Assembly (NCBI RefSeq): GCF_025725645.1
Contig: NZ_CP107007.1
Location: 1,054,001-1,118,000, forward strand
Source: Halomonas sp. GD1P12
GTDB lineage: Bacteria; Pseudomonadota; Gammaproteobacteria; Pseudomonadales; Halomonadaceae
Reading direction: 5' to 3'
DNA: 64,000 nucleotides
Of the stretch, positions 26,832 through 37,934 are shown piece by piece. The notes beneath the pieces were generated by a model that saw only the letters and a program-made list of their open reading frames with translations, was not told the origin of the DNA and did no database searches. The position numbers and the translations under genes are program-made. Each line of letters starts with the position of its first letter. Positions within the stretch are counted from its first letter, which is position 1.

Positions 26832-29666
26832 ATGCAACAAGGCATAATGGAGTTGATGTGGCGTTCCTCTCACGTGAGTGGCGGCAATGTTCACTACGTG
26901 GAAGCGCTTTACGAGCAGTACCTCGACGATCCCGATTCTGTCCCCGACGAGTGGCGCCGCTATTTCAAAGAGCTGCGCGAGTCCGACGACAGTGCCTCCC
27001 AGGATGTTCCGCTTAGCCCCATTCGTGATCAGTTCTATCAGCTTGGCCGCGAAAGCCGGCCCGGTCAGGGCGTAGCCCAGGTCGACAGCGGTGAGAACAA
27101 AAAGCAGGTCAAGGTCCTGCAGTTGATCAACGCGTATCGCTTCCGCGGTCATCAAAAGGCGAATATCGACCCGCTTGGCCTGCGAAATCCTACCCCCATT
27201 CCGGATCTTGATCTGTCCTTTCATCAGCTTTCCAAAGCGGATCTCGATACCGAATTTCAGACCGGCTCCTTCTTTCTGGGCATCGACAAGGCCCCGCTGC
27301 GTGACATCGTCGACGCGCTCGAGCAGACCTACTGTCGCTCGATCGGCTGCGAGATCATGCACATCGTCGATACCGAAGAGAAGCGCTGGCTGCAGCGCCG
27401 TTTCGAATCGGTCAGAAGTGCGCCCACGTTTAGCGAAGACGTGCGCAAGCACGTGCTCGAGCGCCTGACCGCCGCGGAAGGCCTCGAAAACTACCTCGCT
27501 TCCAAGTACCCGGGCACCAAGCGCTTCGGTCTGGAAGGCGGTGAGACGTTCGTGCCGATGATGGACGAGCTGATTCAGCGCGCCGGCGGCTACGGCACCA
27601 AGGAAGTCGTGATCGGCATGGCCCACCGCGGCCGCTTGAACCTGCTGGTCAACATACTGGGCAAGAACCCGGCGGATCTGATCGACGAGTTCGACGGCAA
27701 GAAAGTGATCGAGCGCGGCTCGGGCGACGTCAAGTACCACCAGGGCTTCAGCTCGAACGTCATGTCACCCGGCGGTGAAGTGCATCTGGCGATGTCCTTC
27801 AACCCATCGCACCTCGAGATCGTCGCCCCTGTGGTCGAAGGCTCGGTGCGCGCCCGTCAGGACCGCCGTCAGGATGCCGATGGCAGCAAGGTGCTGCCGA
27901 TCAACGTTCACGGCGACGCGGCCTTTGCTGGCCAGGGCGTGGTCATGGAGACATTCCAGATGTCCCAGACCCGTGCCTACAAGACCGGCGGTACGGTGCA
28001 TATCGTCATCAACAACCAGGTCGGTTTCACCACCTCGAACCCGCTGGACGCCCGCTCGACGGAGTACTGCACCGACATCGCCAAGATGGTTCAGGCGCCG
28101 ATCTTCCACGTCAACGGCGACGACCCGGACGCGGTGATCCACGCAGCCCAGGTGGCGCTGGATTACCGTCAGCAGTTCAAGAAGGACGTGGTGATCGATC
28201 TGGTCTGCTACCGCCGTCGGGGTCACAACGAGGCGGACGAGCCCTCCGGCACCCAGCCGATGATGTACGCCAAGATCAAGGACCACGCCTCTTCGCGTAC
28301 GCTCTACGCCAAGCGGTTGGTCGAGCAAGGCGTGCTCTCGGAAGAGGACGCCAAGGCGATGATCGAAACCTACCGCGACGATCTGGTCGCCGGTAATCAC
28401 GTCGCTAACGCCCTGGTTCAGGAGCCCAACAAGTCGCTGTTCGTCGACTGGGCGCCGTATCTTGGCCACGAGTGGTCCGGTGATGCCGATACCACCGTCG
28501 ACATGAAGCGCCTGCAGCAGCTCGCCGCGAAGATGTGCGAAATCCCGGACGGGGTCGACGTGCAGCGCCAGGTCGCCAAGATCTATGAAGACCGGCGCAA
28601 GATGCAGGCCGGCGGCATGGGCGTGAACTGGGGCTTCGCCGAGACGCTGGCCTACGCTACGCTTTTGGATCAGCACCACCCGATCCGCATCACCGGTCAG
28701 GACGTGGGCCGCGGTACCTTCTCGCACCGCCACGCCGTGATCCACAACCAGAAGGACGGCACCACCTACGTCCCGCTGCAGAACATCGCCGATGGTCAGC
28801 CGCGCTTCACCATTCACGACTCCATCCTCTCGGAAGAGGCGGTGCTGGCGTTCGAATACGGCTACTCGACCACCGCGCCCAACGATCTGGTGATCTGGGA
28901 AGCGCAGTTCGGTGACTTCTTCAACGGTGCCCAGGTGGTGGTGGATCAGTTCATCTCCTCCGGCGAGACCAAGTGGGGACGGCTTTGCGGCTTGACCATG
29001 CTGCTGCCTCACGGCTACGAAGGTCAGGGCCCCGAGCACTCCTCGGCGCGCCTGGAGCGTTTCCTGCAAATGTGCGCCGAGCACAACATGCAGGTGTGCG
29101 TGCCGACCACGCCGGCGCAGATTTTCCATCTGCTGCGCCGTCAGGTCATCCGCCCGCTGCGTAAACCGCTGATCGTGATGACGCCGAAGTCGCTTCTGCG
29201 CCACAAGGATGCGACCTCGAGTCTCGAGGATCTGGCTCAGGGCAAATTCCACATGGTGCTGCCCGACCAGGCCGAGCGCCCGGCGGAAGAAGTGACGCGG
29301 GTCATCATGTGTGCCGGCAAGGTCTACTACGATCTCGCCAACTGGCGCGCCGAGTACGAGCGTAACGACACGGCGATCATTCGCCTCGAGCAGCTTTATC
29401 CCTTCCCGAAGGAAGAGCTTCTCGAAGTGCTGGAGACGTACCCGAACCTCGAGGATATCGTCTGGTGTCAGGAAGAGCCGATGAACCAGGGCGCCTGGTA
29501 CCCGAGCCAGCATCACATGCGCACCGTCGCCGACATGCTCAAAAACGGCCTCGGCCGCGAATTGAAATTTGCTGGACGTCCGGCCTCTGCGGCACCCGCG
29601 GCAGGTTACATGTCCGTTCACACTGAACAGCAGCGCCAGCTGGTGGAAGACGCTTTTAACCTATAA
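26832..29666 (+). CDS. sucA: 2-oxoglutarate dehydrogenase E1 component
   Basis: A 944-residue thiamine-diphosphate enzyme that decarboxylates 2-oxoglutarate and transfers succinyl to the E2 lipoyl group. The N-terminus has the short E2-binding helix region (MELMWRSSHVSGGNVHYVEALYEQYL). The thiamine diphosphate/Mg site is in HVNGDDPDAVIHAAQVALDY. Other family landmarks are GMAHRGRLNLLVNILGK, FNPSHLEIVAPVVEGSVRARQ and GQDVGRGTFSHRHAV. Length matches the E. coli enzyme (about 930). sucB follows 39 bases later. Confidence 0.97.
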   Translation: MQQGIMELMWRSSHVSGGNVHYVEALYEQYLDDPDSVPDEWRRYFKELRESDDSASQDVPLSPIRDQFYQLGRESRPGQGVAQVDSGENKKQVKVLQLINAYRFRGHQKANIDPLGLRNPTPIPDLDLSFHQLSKADLDTEFQTGSFFLGIDKAPLRDIVDALEQTYCRSIGCEIMHIVDTEEKRWLQRRFESVRSAPTFSEDVRKHVLERLTAAEGLENYLASKYPGTKRFGLEGGETFVPMMDELIQRAGGYGTKEVVIGMAHRGRLNLLVNILGKNPADLIDEFDGKKVIERGSGDVKYHQGFSSNVMSPGGEVHLAMSFNPSHLEIVAPVVEGSVRARQDRRQDADGSKVLPINVHGDAAFAGQGVVMETFQMSQTRAYKTGGTVHIVINNQVGFTTSNPLDARSTEYCTDIAKMVQAPIFHVNGDDPDAVIHAAQVALDYRQQFKKDVVIDLVCYRRRGHNEADEPSGTQPMMYAKIKDHASSRTLYAKRLVEQGVLSEEDAKAMIETYRDDLVAGNHVANALVQEPNKSLFVDWAPYLGHEWSGDADTTVDMKRLQQLAAKMCEIPDGVDVQRQVAKIYEDRRKMQAGGMGVNWGFAETLAYATLLDQHHPIRITGQDVGRGTFSHRHAVIHNQKDGTTYVPLQNIADGQPRFTIHDSILSEEAVLAFEYGYSTTAPNDLVIWEAQFGDFFNGAQVVVDQFISSGETKWGRLCGLTMLLPHGYEGQGPEHSSARLERFLQMCAEHNMQVCVPTTPAQIFHLLRRQVIRPLRKPLIVMTPKSLLRHKDATSSLEDLAQGKFHMVLPDQAERPAEEVTRVIMCAGKVYYDLANWRAEYERNDTAIIRLEQLYPFPKEELLEVLETYPNLEDIVWCQEEPMNQGAWYPSQHHMRTVADMLKNGLGRELKFAGRPASAAPAAGYMSVHTEQQRQLVEDAFNL

Positions 29667-29705
29667 GCGGCCACCGGGTTTAGAGAACCTATTAAGGGAA
29701 ATGAC

Positions 29706-31295
29706 ATGGCAACTGATATCAAAGCGCCAACCTTTCCGGAATCCGTTGCCGAGGGCACGGTCGCCGCTTGGCACAAGAAGCCGGGTGACAGCGTCGAGCG
29801 CGACGAGCTGATCGTCGAGATCGAAACCGACAAGGTCGTACTCGAAGTCGTGGCCCCGGAAGCAGGCACGTTGACCGACGTGATGGCCGAAGAGGGTGAT
29901 ACCGTCGAGTCCGAGCAGGTGCTGGGCAAGATCGGCGAAGCAAGCGGCGGCGGTGAAGAGAAAGCCGAAAAGTCCGAGAAAGACAACGGCGGCGAGAAGC
30001 AAGAGAAAGACGCCGGCGACGAGAAACAAAATGCCCAGCAGGAGAAATCCGGCGGCGGCAAGCAGCACGACGTCAAGGCACCGAGCTTCCCGGAGTCGGT
30101 TCAGGAAGGCACCGTCGCTACCTGGCACAAGAAAGTCGGCGAAGCCGTGAAGCGCGATGAAGTGCTGGCAGACATCGAAACCGACAAGGTCGTGCTCGAA
30201 GTCGTCGCACCGGCGGACGGCGCGCTTGCCGAGATCAAGGCCGAAGAGGGCAGCCAGGTCGAGTCCGAAGCGGTACTGGCCATATTCTCTGAAGGCGGCG
30301 GTAGCGAAGGCGGCGACAGTGGCAGCAAGGCCAACGATAGCGAAAGCAAGGCCGCTGAAAGCGACAGCGACGAAGGCGCCGACGAGAAAGTGGGCGACAA
30401 GATCGTTGCCCCGGCGGCGCGCAAGATGATCGCCGAAAACGATCTCGACGTGGCGAAAATCGAAGGTACCGGCAAGGGTGGCCGCATCCTGAAGGAAGAC
30501 GTGCAAAAAGCCGTGAAAGACGGCAGTGCCAAGAAGTCTTCGAAATCCTCTGCCCCAGCGAAGAAAGCCGCCGCACCGGCCGCCGCGGAAGGCGAACGCG
30601 CCGAGAAGCGCGTGCCGATGACGCGTCTGCGCAAGACCATCGCCAAGCGGCTGGTCGAAGCCCAGCAGACCGCTGCCATGCTCACCACCTACAACGAGGT
30701 GGACATGGGCGCGGTGATGAACCTGCGCGCGCAGTACAAGGACACCTTCCAGAAGGCGCACGACGTCAAGCTCGGCTTCATGGGCTTCTTCGTCAAGGCG
30801 GCGTCTGAAGCGCTCAAGCGCTTCCCGGACGTCAACGCCTCCATCGACGGTGACGAGATCGTCTACCATGGCTACCAGGACATCGGTGTGGCCGTATCCA
30901 CCGACCGCGGTCTGGTCGTGCCGGTACTGCGCGACACCGACGCCATGAAGATCGCCGATGTCGAAAAAGGCATCGTCGACTTCGGCAAGCGTGCCCGTGA
31001 CGGCAAGCTCGGCATCGACGAAATGCAGGGCGGTACCTTCACCATCACCAACGGCGGTATCTTCGGCTCGCTGCTTTCGACGCCGATCATCAACCCGCCG
31101 CAAACGGCCATCCTGGGCATGCACAAGATCCAGGAACGCCCGATGGCGGTCAACGGCAAGGTCGAAGTGCGCCCGATGATGTACCTGGCGCTCTCTTACG
31201 ATCACCGCATGATCGACGGTAAGGACGCAGTCCAGTTCCTCGTCACCATCAAGGAGCTGCTCGAAGACCCGGCGCGTTTGCTGCTCGACGTGTAA
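29706..31295 (+). CDS. sucB: Dihydrolipoyl succinyltransferase E2 with two lipoyl domains
   Basis: A 529-residue E2 core of the 2-oxoglutarate dehydrogenase complex. Two lipoyl domains are present, each with an [12 protein letters not shown] site: lipoylated Lys43 and Lys161. Acidic linkers (Glu, Asp, Ser, Lys, Gly) separate them. Next comes the E1/E3-binding domain (about 230-266, [14 protein letters not shown]...GRILKEDV) and the catalytic domain with its active-site phrase [15 protein letters not shown] near residue 500. E. coli SucB has one lipoyl domain and about 405 residues, so the duplication accounts for the extra length. The catalytic domain reads as succinyl- not acetyl-transferase and the gene lies between sucA and lpd. 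Confidence 0.95.
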   Translation: MATDIKAPTFPESVAEGTVAAWHKKPGDSVERDELIVEIETDKVVLEVVAPEAGTLTDVMAEEGDTVESEQVLGKIGEASGGGEEKAEKSEKDNGGEKQEKDAGDEKQNAQQEKSGGGKQHDVKAPSFPESVQEGTVATWHKKVGEAVKRDEVLADIETDKVVLEVVAPADGALAEIKAEEGSQVESEAVLAIFSEGGGSEGGDSGSKANDSESKAAESDSDEGADEKVGDKIVAPAARKMIAENDLDVAKIEGTGKGGRILKEDVQKAVKDGSAKKSSKSSAPAKKAAAPAAAEGERAEKRVPMTRLRKTIAKRLVEAQQTAAMLTTYNEVDMGAVMNLRAQYKDTFQKAHDVKLGFMGFFVKAASEALKRFPDVNASIDGDEIVYHGYQDIGVAVSTDRGLVVPVLRDTDAMKIADVEKGIVDFGKRARDGKLGIDEMQGGTFTITNGGIFGSLLSTPIINPPQTAILGMHKIQERPMAVNGKVEVRPMMYLALSYDHRMIDGKDAVQFLVTIKELLEDPARLLLDV

Positions 31296-32882
<1,587 letters not shown>

Positions 32883-33053
32883 GTCCGTGACGGCGCTGAC
32901 GAACAACGCTGCGTAGTCAATAGATTGTGTAATAACCAGGCGTCACCCTGAGGTGGCGCAACGCCTCGGCCGGTTTTCGGATCGAGGCACGGGGATGGCC
33001 GGTGCCCGGCATCGGCCATCGTTCGAGTCACATGCAACCAATGGCATGAATCG

Positions 33054-34220
33054 ATGAACCTTCACGAGTATCAGGGCAAACAGCTGTTTGCCGATTATGG
33101 CTTGCCGGTATCCAAGGGCTTTGCCGTGGACACGCCGGAAGAAGCGGTAGAAGCGTGCAAAAAAATCGGCGGTGAAATGTGGGTCGTCAAGGCTCAGGTT
33201 CACGCAGGCGGCCGCGGTAAAGCGGGCGGCGTCAAGCTGATCAAGGACCCGGCAGAAGCGAAAGCCTTCGCCGAGCAGTGGCTGGGCAAGAATCTCGTCA
33301 CCTACCAGACCGACGAAAAAGGTCAGCCGGTTGCCAAGATTCTGGTCGAAAACTGCACCGACATCGCCGATGAGCTGTATCTGGGCGCGGTCGTCGATCG
33401 TACCAGCCGTCGCGTTGTCTTCATGGCGTCCACCGAAGGCGGTGTCGACATTGAAACCGTCGCCGAAGAGACACCAGAAAAGATTCTGAAAGCCGAGATC
33501 GATCCGCTGGTCGGCGCACAGCCCTACCAGGCGCGTGAGCTCGCTTTCCAACTGGGCCTGAAAGGCGACCAGATCAAGCAGTTCACCAAGATCTTCCTGG
33601 GGCTTTCCAAGCTGTTCCACGACAAGGATCTGGCGCTTCTGGAAATCAACCCGCTGGTCATTACCGATGAAGGTAACCTGCACTGCCTCGACGCCAAACT
33701 CGGCCTCGACAGCAATGCGCTGTATCGTCATCCGGACCTGCAGGAAATGCGTGACCCGAGCCAGGAAGACCAGCGTGAAGCGGATGCGGCCAAGTGGGAG
33801 CTTAACTACGTAGCGCTCGACGGCAACATCGGCTGCATGGTCAACGGCGCGGGCCTGGCGATGGGCACCATGGACATCGTCAACCTGTCTGGCGGCAAGC
33901 CGGCCAACTTCCTGGACGTAGGCGGCGGCGCGACCAAAGAGCGCGTAGCCGAGGCGTTCAAGATCATCCTGTCTGACGACAACGTCAAGGCCGTACTGGT
34001 CAACATCTTCGGTGGTATCGTGCGCTGCGACATGATCGCGGAAGGCATCATCGGTGCCGTCGAGCAGGTTGGTGTCAACGTACCGGTCGTCGTGCGTCTG
34101 GAAGGTAACAACGCCGAGCTGGGTGCCGAGAAGCTGGCCTCCAGCGGTTTGAACATCATCGCTGCCACCAGCCTGAGCGACGCCGCTCAGCAGGTCGTCA
34201 AAGCAGCGGAGGGCAAGTAA
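33054..34220 (+). CDS. sucC: Succinyl-CoA synthetase beta subunit
   Basis: A 388-residue ATP-grasp subunit that converts succinyl-CoA to succinate with formation of ATP or GTP. It starts [20 protein letters not shown] and has the nucleotide-binding [17 protein letters not shown] segment, the [11 protein letters not shown] metal site, and the C-terminal [18 protein letters not shown] and [10 protein letters not shown] segments that face the alpha-subunit phosphohistidine. The stop overlaps the sucD start by one base (TAATG). Confidence 0.97.
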   Translation: MNLHEYQGKQLFADYGLPVSKGFAVDTPEEAVEACKKIGGEMWVVKAQVHAGGRGKAGGVKLIKDPAEAKAFAEQWLGKNLVTYQTDEKGQPVAKILVENCTDIADELYLGAVVDRTSRRVVFMASTEGGVDIETVAEETPEKILKAEIDPLVGAQPYQARELAFQLGLKGDQIKQFTKIFLGLSKLFHDKDLALLEINPLVITDEGNLHCLDAKLGLDSNALYRHPDLQEMRDPSQEDQREADAAKWELNYVALDGNIGCMVNGAGLAMGTMDIVNLSGGKPANFLDVGGGATKERVAEAFKIILSDDNVKAVLVNIFGGIVRCDMIAEGIIGAVEQVGVNVPVVVRLEGNNAELGAEKLASSGLNIIAATSLSDAAQQVVKAAEGK

Positions 34221-35092
34221 TGAGTATCCTGATCGACAAGAACACCAAGGTCATCTGCCAGGGGTTCACCGGTGGCCAGGGCACGTTCCACTCCGAGCAG
34301 GCGATTGCCTATGGCACGCAGATGGTCGGCGGTGTCACGCCGGGCAAGGGCGGCCAAACGCATCTGGGCCTGCCGGTCTTCAACACCGTGAAAGAAGCGG
34401 TCAAGGAAACCGGCGCCGAAGCCAGCGTGATCTACGTACCCGCGGCGTTCTGCAAGGACTCCATCCTTGAAGCCGCCAATGCCGGTATCAAGCTGATCGT
34501 GTGCATCACCGAAGGTATTGCAACGCTTGACATGCTCGAGGCGAAAGTAAAATGCGACGAGCTCGGCGTTCGCCTGATCGGCCCGAACTGCCCCGGCGTC
34601 ATCACCCCCGGTGAGACCAAGATCGGCATCATGCCCGGTCATATCCACCAGCCAGGCCGTGTGGGCATCGTCTCTCGCTCGGGCACGCTGACCTATGAAG
34701 CGGTCAAGCAGACCACTGATCACGGCTTCGGCCAGTCCACCTGTGTGGGCATCGGCGGCGACCCGATTCCGGGCTCCAACTTCATCGACATCCTCGAGAT
34801 GTTCGAGAAGGACCCGAAAACCGAAGCGATCGTCATGATCGGCGAGATCGGCGGCACCGCGGAAGAAGAAGCGGCGGCCTACATCAAGGACAACGTCTCC
34901 AAGCCGGTCGTTGCCTACATCGCGGGCGTGACTGCGCCTCCCGGTAAGCGCATGGGCCACGCCGGTGCGATTATCTCCGGCGGTAAAGGCACGGCGGACG
35001 ATAAGTTCGGCGCGCTCGAAGCGGCGGGTGTCAAAACCGTTCGCTCGCTGGCCGATATCGGCGATGCGCTGAAGGAAGCGACCGGCTGGTAA
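34220..35092 (+). CDS. sucD: Succinyl-CoA synthetase alpha subunit
   Basis: A 290-residue subunit that binds CoA and carries the phosphohistidine. The CoA site lies in [19 protein letters not shown]; the Gly-rich loop [12 protein letters not shown] and the phosphohistidine phrase [17 protein letters not shown] are intact. It is the last gene of the sdh-suc block, followed by a strong terminator. Confidence 0.97.
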   Translation: MSILIDKNTKVICQGFTGGQGTFHSEQAIAYGTQMVGGVTPGKGGQTHLGLPVFNTVKEAVKETGAEASVIYVPAAFCKDSILEAANAGIKLIVCITEGIATLDMLEAKVKCDELGVRLIGPNCPGVITPGETKIGIMPGHIHQPGRVGIVSRSGTLTYEAVKQTTDHGFGQSTCVGIGGDPIPGSNFIDILEMFEKDPKTEAIVMIGEIGGTAEEEAAAYIKDNVSKPVVAYIAGVTAPPGKRMGHAGAIISGGKGTADDKFGALEAAGVKTVRSLADIGDALKEATGW

Positions 35093-35120
35093 GTGTTGCC
35101 GCTCGGTTCACGCGTACGTC

Positions 35121-35147
35121 AAAAGGGCACCTTCGGGTGCCCTTTTT
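35121..35147 (+). terminator. Terminator of the sdh-suc block
   Basis: Eleven-base-pair stem AAAAGGGCACC/GGTGCCCTTTT with TTCG tetraloop and a T run, 28 bases after sucD. Confidence 0.93.
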
Positions 35148-35181
35148 AGTCTCTGGCCGTTGGTTGTTTATTGCGCCTCGT

Positions 35182-36186
35182 TTACACCCGCTTGAGCCAG
35201 CGCGCGCCCAGCAGCAAAAATACCGGCGCTCCCACGCCGAGATACAGGTGATAGCTCACCAGCCGCCACACCAGCACCGCCGCCGCCACCTGCTCTTGCG
35301 CCATCAAGGGCAGCAGCAGGGTGCCCACACCCAGCTCCGCCGCGCCCGCACCGCCGGGCAGAAAGCTCAACTGGCTGGCCGCCATGGCCAGCATCTGAAT
35401 GAGAAACGTCCAGAGCCAGTCCGCCTGGCCACCCACGCCGATCACCGCGATGAACAAGAGGCTATAGCGCAGCACCCAGTGAAGCGCGGTGAGCAGCAAA
35501 ATGGCGGCAAGCGTCGGTTTGGGCAGGCGCAATGTCATCGCCAGCGCCCGTCGGCCGCGCAGCAGCCGCCGCGCCAGCCAGCGCCGCCGTACAGCCTGCG
35601 GGCGCGCTTTAGGGCGCAGGCGCAAAAGCCTGGGTAAATACAGGATCACGAACACGAAGAGCGTGAACAAAACGCCAAGGCCCAGCAGGGCGGCTTCGAT
35701 CAGCCCCTGATGAGGCCAGCGCGTCTCGCCGATCAGCGAGGCCGCGACCGCCAAGCCCAGCATGCTCAGAAAAAAGAGCGAGTCGCAGCCCTGGTCGATG
35801 AGAAACACCGCGGTGCCTTTGGCCGGCGGCACGCCACGCCTGGAAAGCAGCGCCAGCAGCGTGACCGGGCCGCCGCTGCCGCCGGGCGTGGCGCACAGCG
35901 CGAACTTGGCCGCAAGCTCGATACCCAGCGCGCTGCGCTGATTCAGCGTGCCGATTCCCAGCATCAGGCGTAGCCGAAGGGCGTTGATGTTCCAGCACAC
36001 CGCGGCAATGACGACCATCAGCCCCAGCAGGCTCGTTGGAAACGCCCGGGCGTATAAAAGCGCTTCGCGCCCGCCGGCCAGCAAAACCAGCACCAGGGGC
36101 GCGACAACGGCCGCCAGCAGCAAAACCACCGGCAGCGCGTGCAGGCGCCGGGCAGGCTTAGCGGCTGAGAGCGCGGGGATGGACAT
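35182..36186 (-). CDS. Flippase-like / LPG-synthase-type transmembrane protein (UPF0104)
   Basis: A 334-residue polytopic membrane protein with about eight hydrophobic helices. Family landmarks are CWNINALRLRLMLG near the N-terminus, FALCATPGGSGGPVTLLALL, and QLSFLPGGAGAAELGVGTLLL, as in the membrane half of lysylphosphatidylglycerol synthase and AglD-type flippase-like proteins. No aminoacyl-transferase domain follows. The start at 36186 overlaps the 3' end of the upstream glycosyltransferase gene by 29 bases; the longer frame to 36327 would lie deep inside that gene and is rejected. The coupling suggests both act on the same lipid or glycolipid, which is an inference. Confidence 0.8.
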   Translation of the reverse strand: MSIPALSAAKPARRLHALPVVLLLAAVVAPLVLVLLAGGREALLYARAFPTSLLGLMVVIAAVCWNINALRLRLMLGIGTLNQRSALGIELAAKFALCATPGGSGGPVTLLALLSRRGVPPAKGTAVFLIDQGCDSLFFLSMLGLAVAASLIGETRWPHQGLIEAALLGLGVLFTLFVFVILYLPRLLRLRPKARPQAVRRRWLARRLLRGRRALAMTLRLPKPTLAAILLLTALHWVLRYSLLFIAVIGVGGQADWLWTFLIQMLAMAASQLSFLPGGAGAAELGVGTLLLPLMAQEQVAAAVLVWRLVSYHLYLGVGAPVFLLLGARWLKRV

Positions 36187-37276
36187 GGCTTTGCTCGCCG
36201 GCCAGCGTTTTGTAGTGACCAAGCAGGTCAACGATAACGCTTTCCCAGCCAAACCGGCGCTCGACGAAGTGGCGGGCATAGCGGCCGCTAGCGGCGATGT
36301 CGTTATCGAACAGTGCCCGGCAGGCATCGGCCATGGCGGCGGGGTCGAGCGGCGGGCATAACACGCCGGCGCCCAACGGCACGTTCTCGATCAGCGCCCC
36401 GGCGCGCGCGCCCACCACCGGCAGGCCGCTGGCCATCGCTTCCTGGGCGATCAGCCCAAACGTCTCGCGGGTGCCGGCGTGCAGCAGCGCGTCGCTGGCG
36501 GCCAGCGCCGCCGCGACCTCGAAAGCGCCGCAGCAGCGGCTCACGCTGGTCACGTTGGCGGGCACGCGCGTCGGCATCCCCGGGCCCATCAGCAGAAGAT
36601 GATACTCCTCGCCCAGGTGCTTCATGGTCGAGAGCAGCACGTCGATGTTTTTCTCCCGTGAAAAGCGCCCGACGAAAATCAGCAGCCGCTTGTGCTCGGC
36701 AATCCCGTAGCGCGTTCGCAAGGCAGGGTCGGCATGGCGCGGATGAAAGCGCTCGAGGTCCACGCCCAGCGACTGAACGCGCACGTCATTGACGCCCCAG
36801 TCCAGAAGACGATCCGCCATGGCCTGGCAGGGCGCGAGCACGCTGTCGAAACGGTTATAGAGATCGGCCACGTAGCGAATCAGGCGGCGCTGTACGCGGT
36901 GGCCGAAGCGGTCGCCCATCAGTCGGGGCAGGTCAGAGTGGTAGAAGCCCACCACCGGAACGCCAAGGCGCTGGCCGGCCTCGAGCGCGGCCCAGGCGGT
37001 CACGTAGGGGTCGCCGGCTTCGATGACGTTCGGTGCAAGGTTCACGAGCGCTTCGCGCCAAGGCCCGCGGCGCAGCGGAAAGCGGTAGCCCTGGCCCAAC
37101 GGCAGGTTGAGCGCGGGCAGCGTATGGCGATCGTTCAGGCTGTCGCGCTCGGCGCCGGGCACCAGCAGGCTGGTACGAACGCCGCTCGCTTGCAGCACGC
37201 GGTGCTTGGCCTGCAGGTAGGTACGCACGCCGCCGCTAGCCGGGGCGTGAAACATGGTGATGTCGGCAATATGCAA
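36158..37276 (-). CDS. Glycosyltransferase family 4 (GT-B fold)
   Basis: A 372-residue retaining glycosyltransferase. It begins MHIADITMFHAPASGGVRTYL with the acceptor-side glycine loop. The C-terminal nucleotide-sugar domain starts near residue 215 (LLIFVGRFSREKNIDVLLSTM) and has the E-x7-E motif in AGTRETFGLIAQEAMASGLP. The phrase GFYHSDLPR resembles enzymes that glycosylate diacylglycerol or phosphatidylinositol. Donor and acceptor are not determinable by eye. It precedes and overlaps the flippase-like gene. Confidence 0.88.
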   Translation of the reverse strand: MHIADITMFHAPASGGVRTYLQAKHRVLQASGVRTSLLVPGAERDSLNDRHTLPALNLPLGQGYRFPLRRGPWREALVNLAPNVIEAGDPYVTAWAALEAGQRLGVPVVGFYHSDLPRLMGDRFGHRVQRRLIRYVADLYNRFDSVLAPCQAMADRLLDWGVNDVRVQSLGVDLERFHPRHADPALRTRYGIAEHKRLLIFVGRFSREKNIDVLLSTMKHLGEEYHLLLMGPGMPTRVPANVTSVSRCCGAFEVAAALAASDALLHAGTRETFGLIAQEAMASGLPVVGARAGALIENVPLGAGVLCPPLDPAAMADACRALFDNDIAASGRYARHFVERRFGWESVIVDLLGHYKTLAGEQSHVHPRALSR

Positions 37277-37395
37277 GGTCGTCTCCGCCGGCCGTAGTGA
37301 TCGCTTAGCCTAGCGAGAAAACAAGTCAGTTATGCGACAGCGGCATCGCTTGCCGCATCGAGCACGTTTCATTACCGCCTTTACATCGAAAGATC

Positions 37396-37457
37396 TTGCT
37401 TATTGCTCAAGCGGGTCTAATATAACATCCATATGGATGGTATATGGATTCCATGGA
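37396..37457. promoter_or_regulatory. Promoter and palindromic operator of the CopG-esterase pair
   Basis: A promoter TTGCTT (37396-37401), 16-base spacer, TAATAT (37418-37423) is followed immediately by a perfect 14-bp palindrome CATCCATATGGATG (37426-37439) and an 11-bp inverted repeat ATGGATTCCAT (37444-37454). The shared half-sites ATGGAT/ATCCAT over the transcription start are what a ribbon-helix-helix autorepressor would use; binding is inferred. Confidence 0.65.
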
Positions 37458-37484
37458 CCATCTTTAATGTAGAAAGGAGTTCTC

Positions 37485-37901
37485 ATGAGCGTTCACGAGC
37501 TGCGCCGCAAGACCGGCGACACCAGCGAAAAAATCACCATCAACCTGGGCGTGGTCGATTTGGGGCAGATCGATCTGCTGGTTCAGGAAGGCTTCTACGC
37601 CAACCGCACCGACCTGATCCGCACGGCGATCCGTAACCAGCTGGCGAGCCACGCCGAGGTGGTCAAGCAAACCGTGTCGCGCAAGGCCTTCGTGCTGGGG
37701 CTTACGCACTACAGCCGGGCGGATCTGGAAGCGCTGCAGGCGGCGGGTGAAACCCTGCAGATCCAGGTACTCGGCATGGCGACGATCGCCGATGATGTCA
37801 CCCCGGAGCTCGCCGCCGCGACGATCGACTCCGTCGTGGTGCTCGGCGCCCTGCATGCCAGCAAAGCGGTCAAGGCGGCGCTGTCAGGCCGCATCCACTG
37901 A
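37485..37901 (+). CDS. CopG-family ribbon-helix-helix regulator
   Basis: A 138-residue regulator. The N-terminal ribbon-helix-helix reads EKITINLGVVDLGQIDLLVQ then FYANRTDLIRTAIRNQLASH (about 15-55). The C-terminal part has a Gly/Ala-rich beta domain (LQIQVLGMATIADDVTPELA), which may bind a ligand or form oligomers. AAAGGAG stands before the ATG. It is followed 33 bases later by a PHB-depolymerase-type esterase; this pairing is familiar from Pseudomonas and Halomonas genomes, so it probably controls that esterase and itself. Confidence 0.8.
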   Translation: MSVHELRRKTGDTSEKITINLGVVDLGQIDLLVQEGFYANRTDLIRTAIRNQLASHAEVVKQTVSRKAFVLGLTHYSRADLEALQAAGETLQIQVLGMATIADDVTPELAAATIDSVVVLGALHASKAVKAALSGRIH

Positions 37902-37934
37902 CGTATTCATTGATGTATTCATGAGGTATCGATC

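Noticed and set aside
27765..29621. 618-codon open frame on the minus strand
   Set aside because: Antisense shadow of sucA; no recognisable domain.
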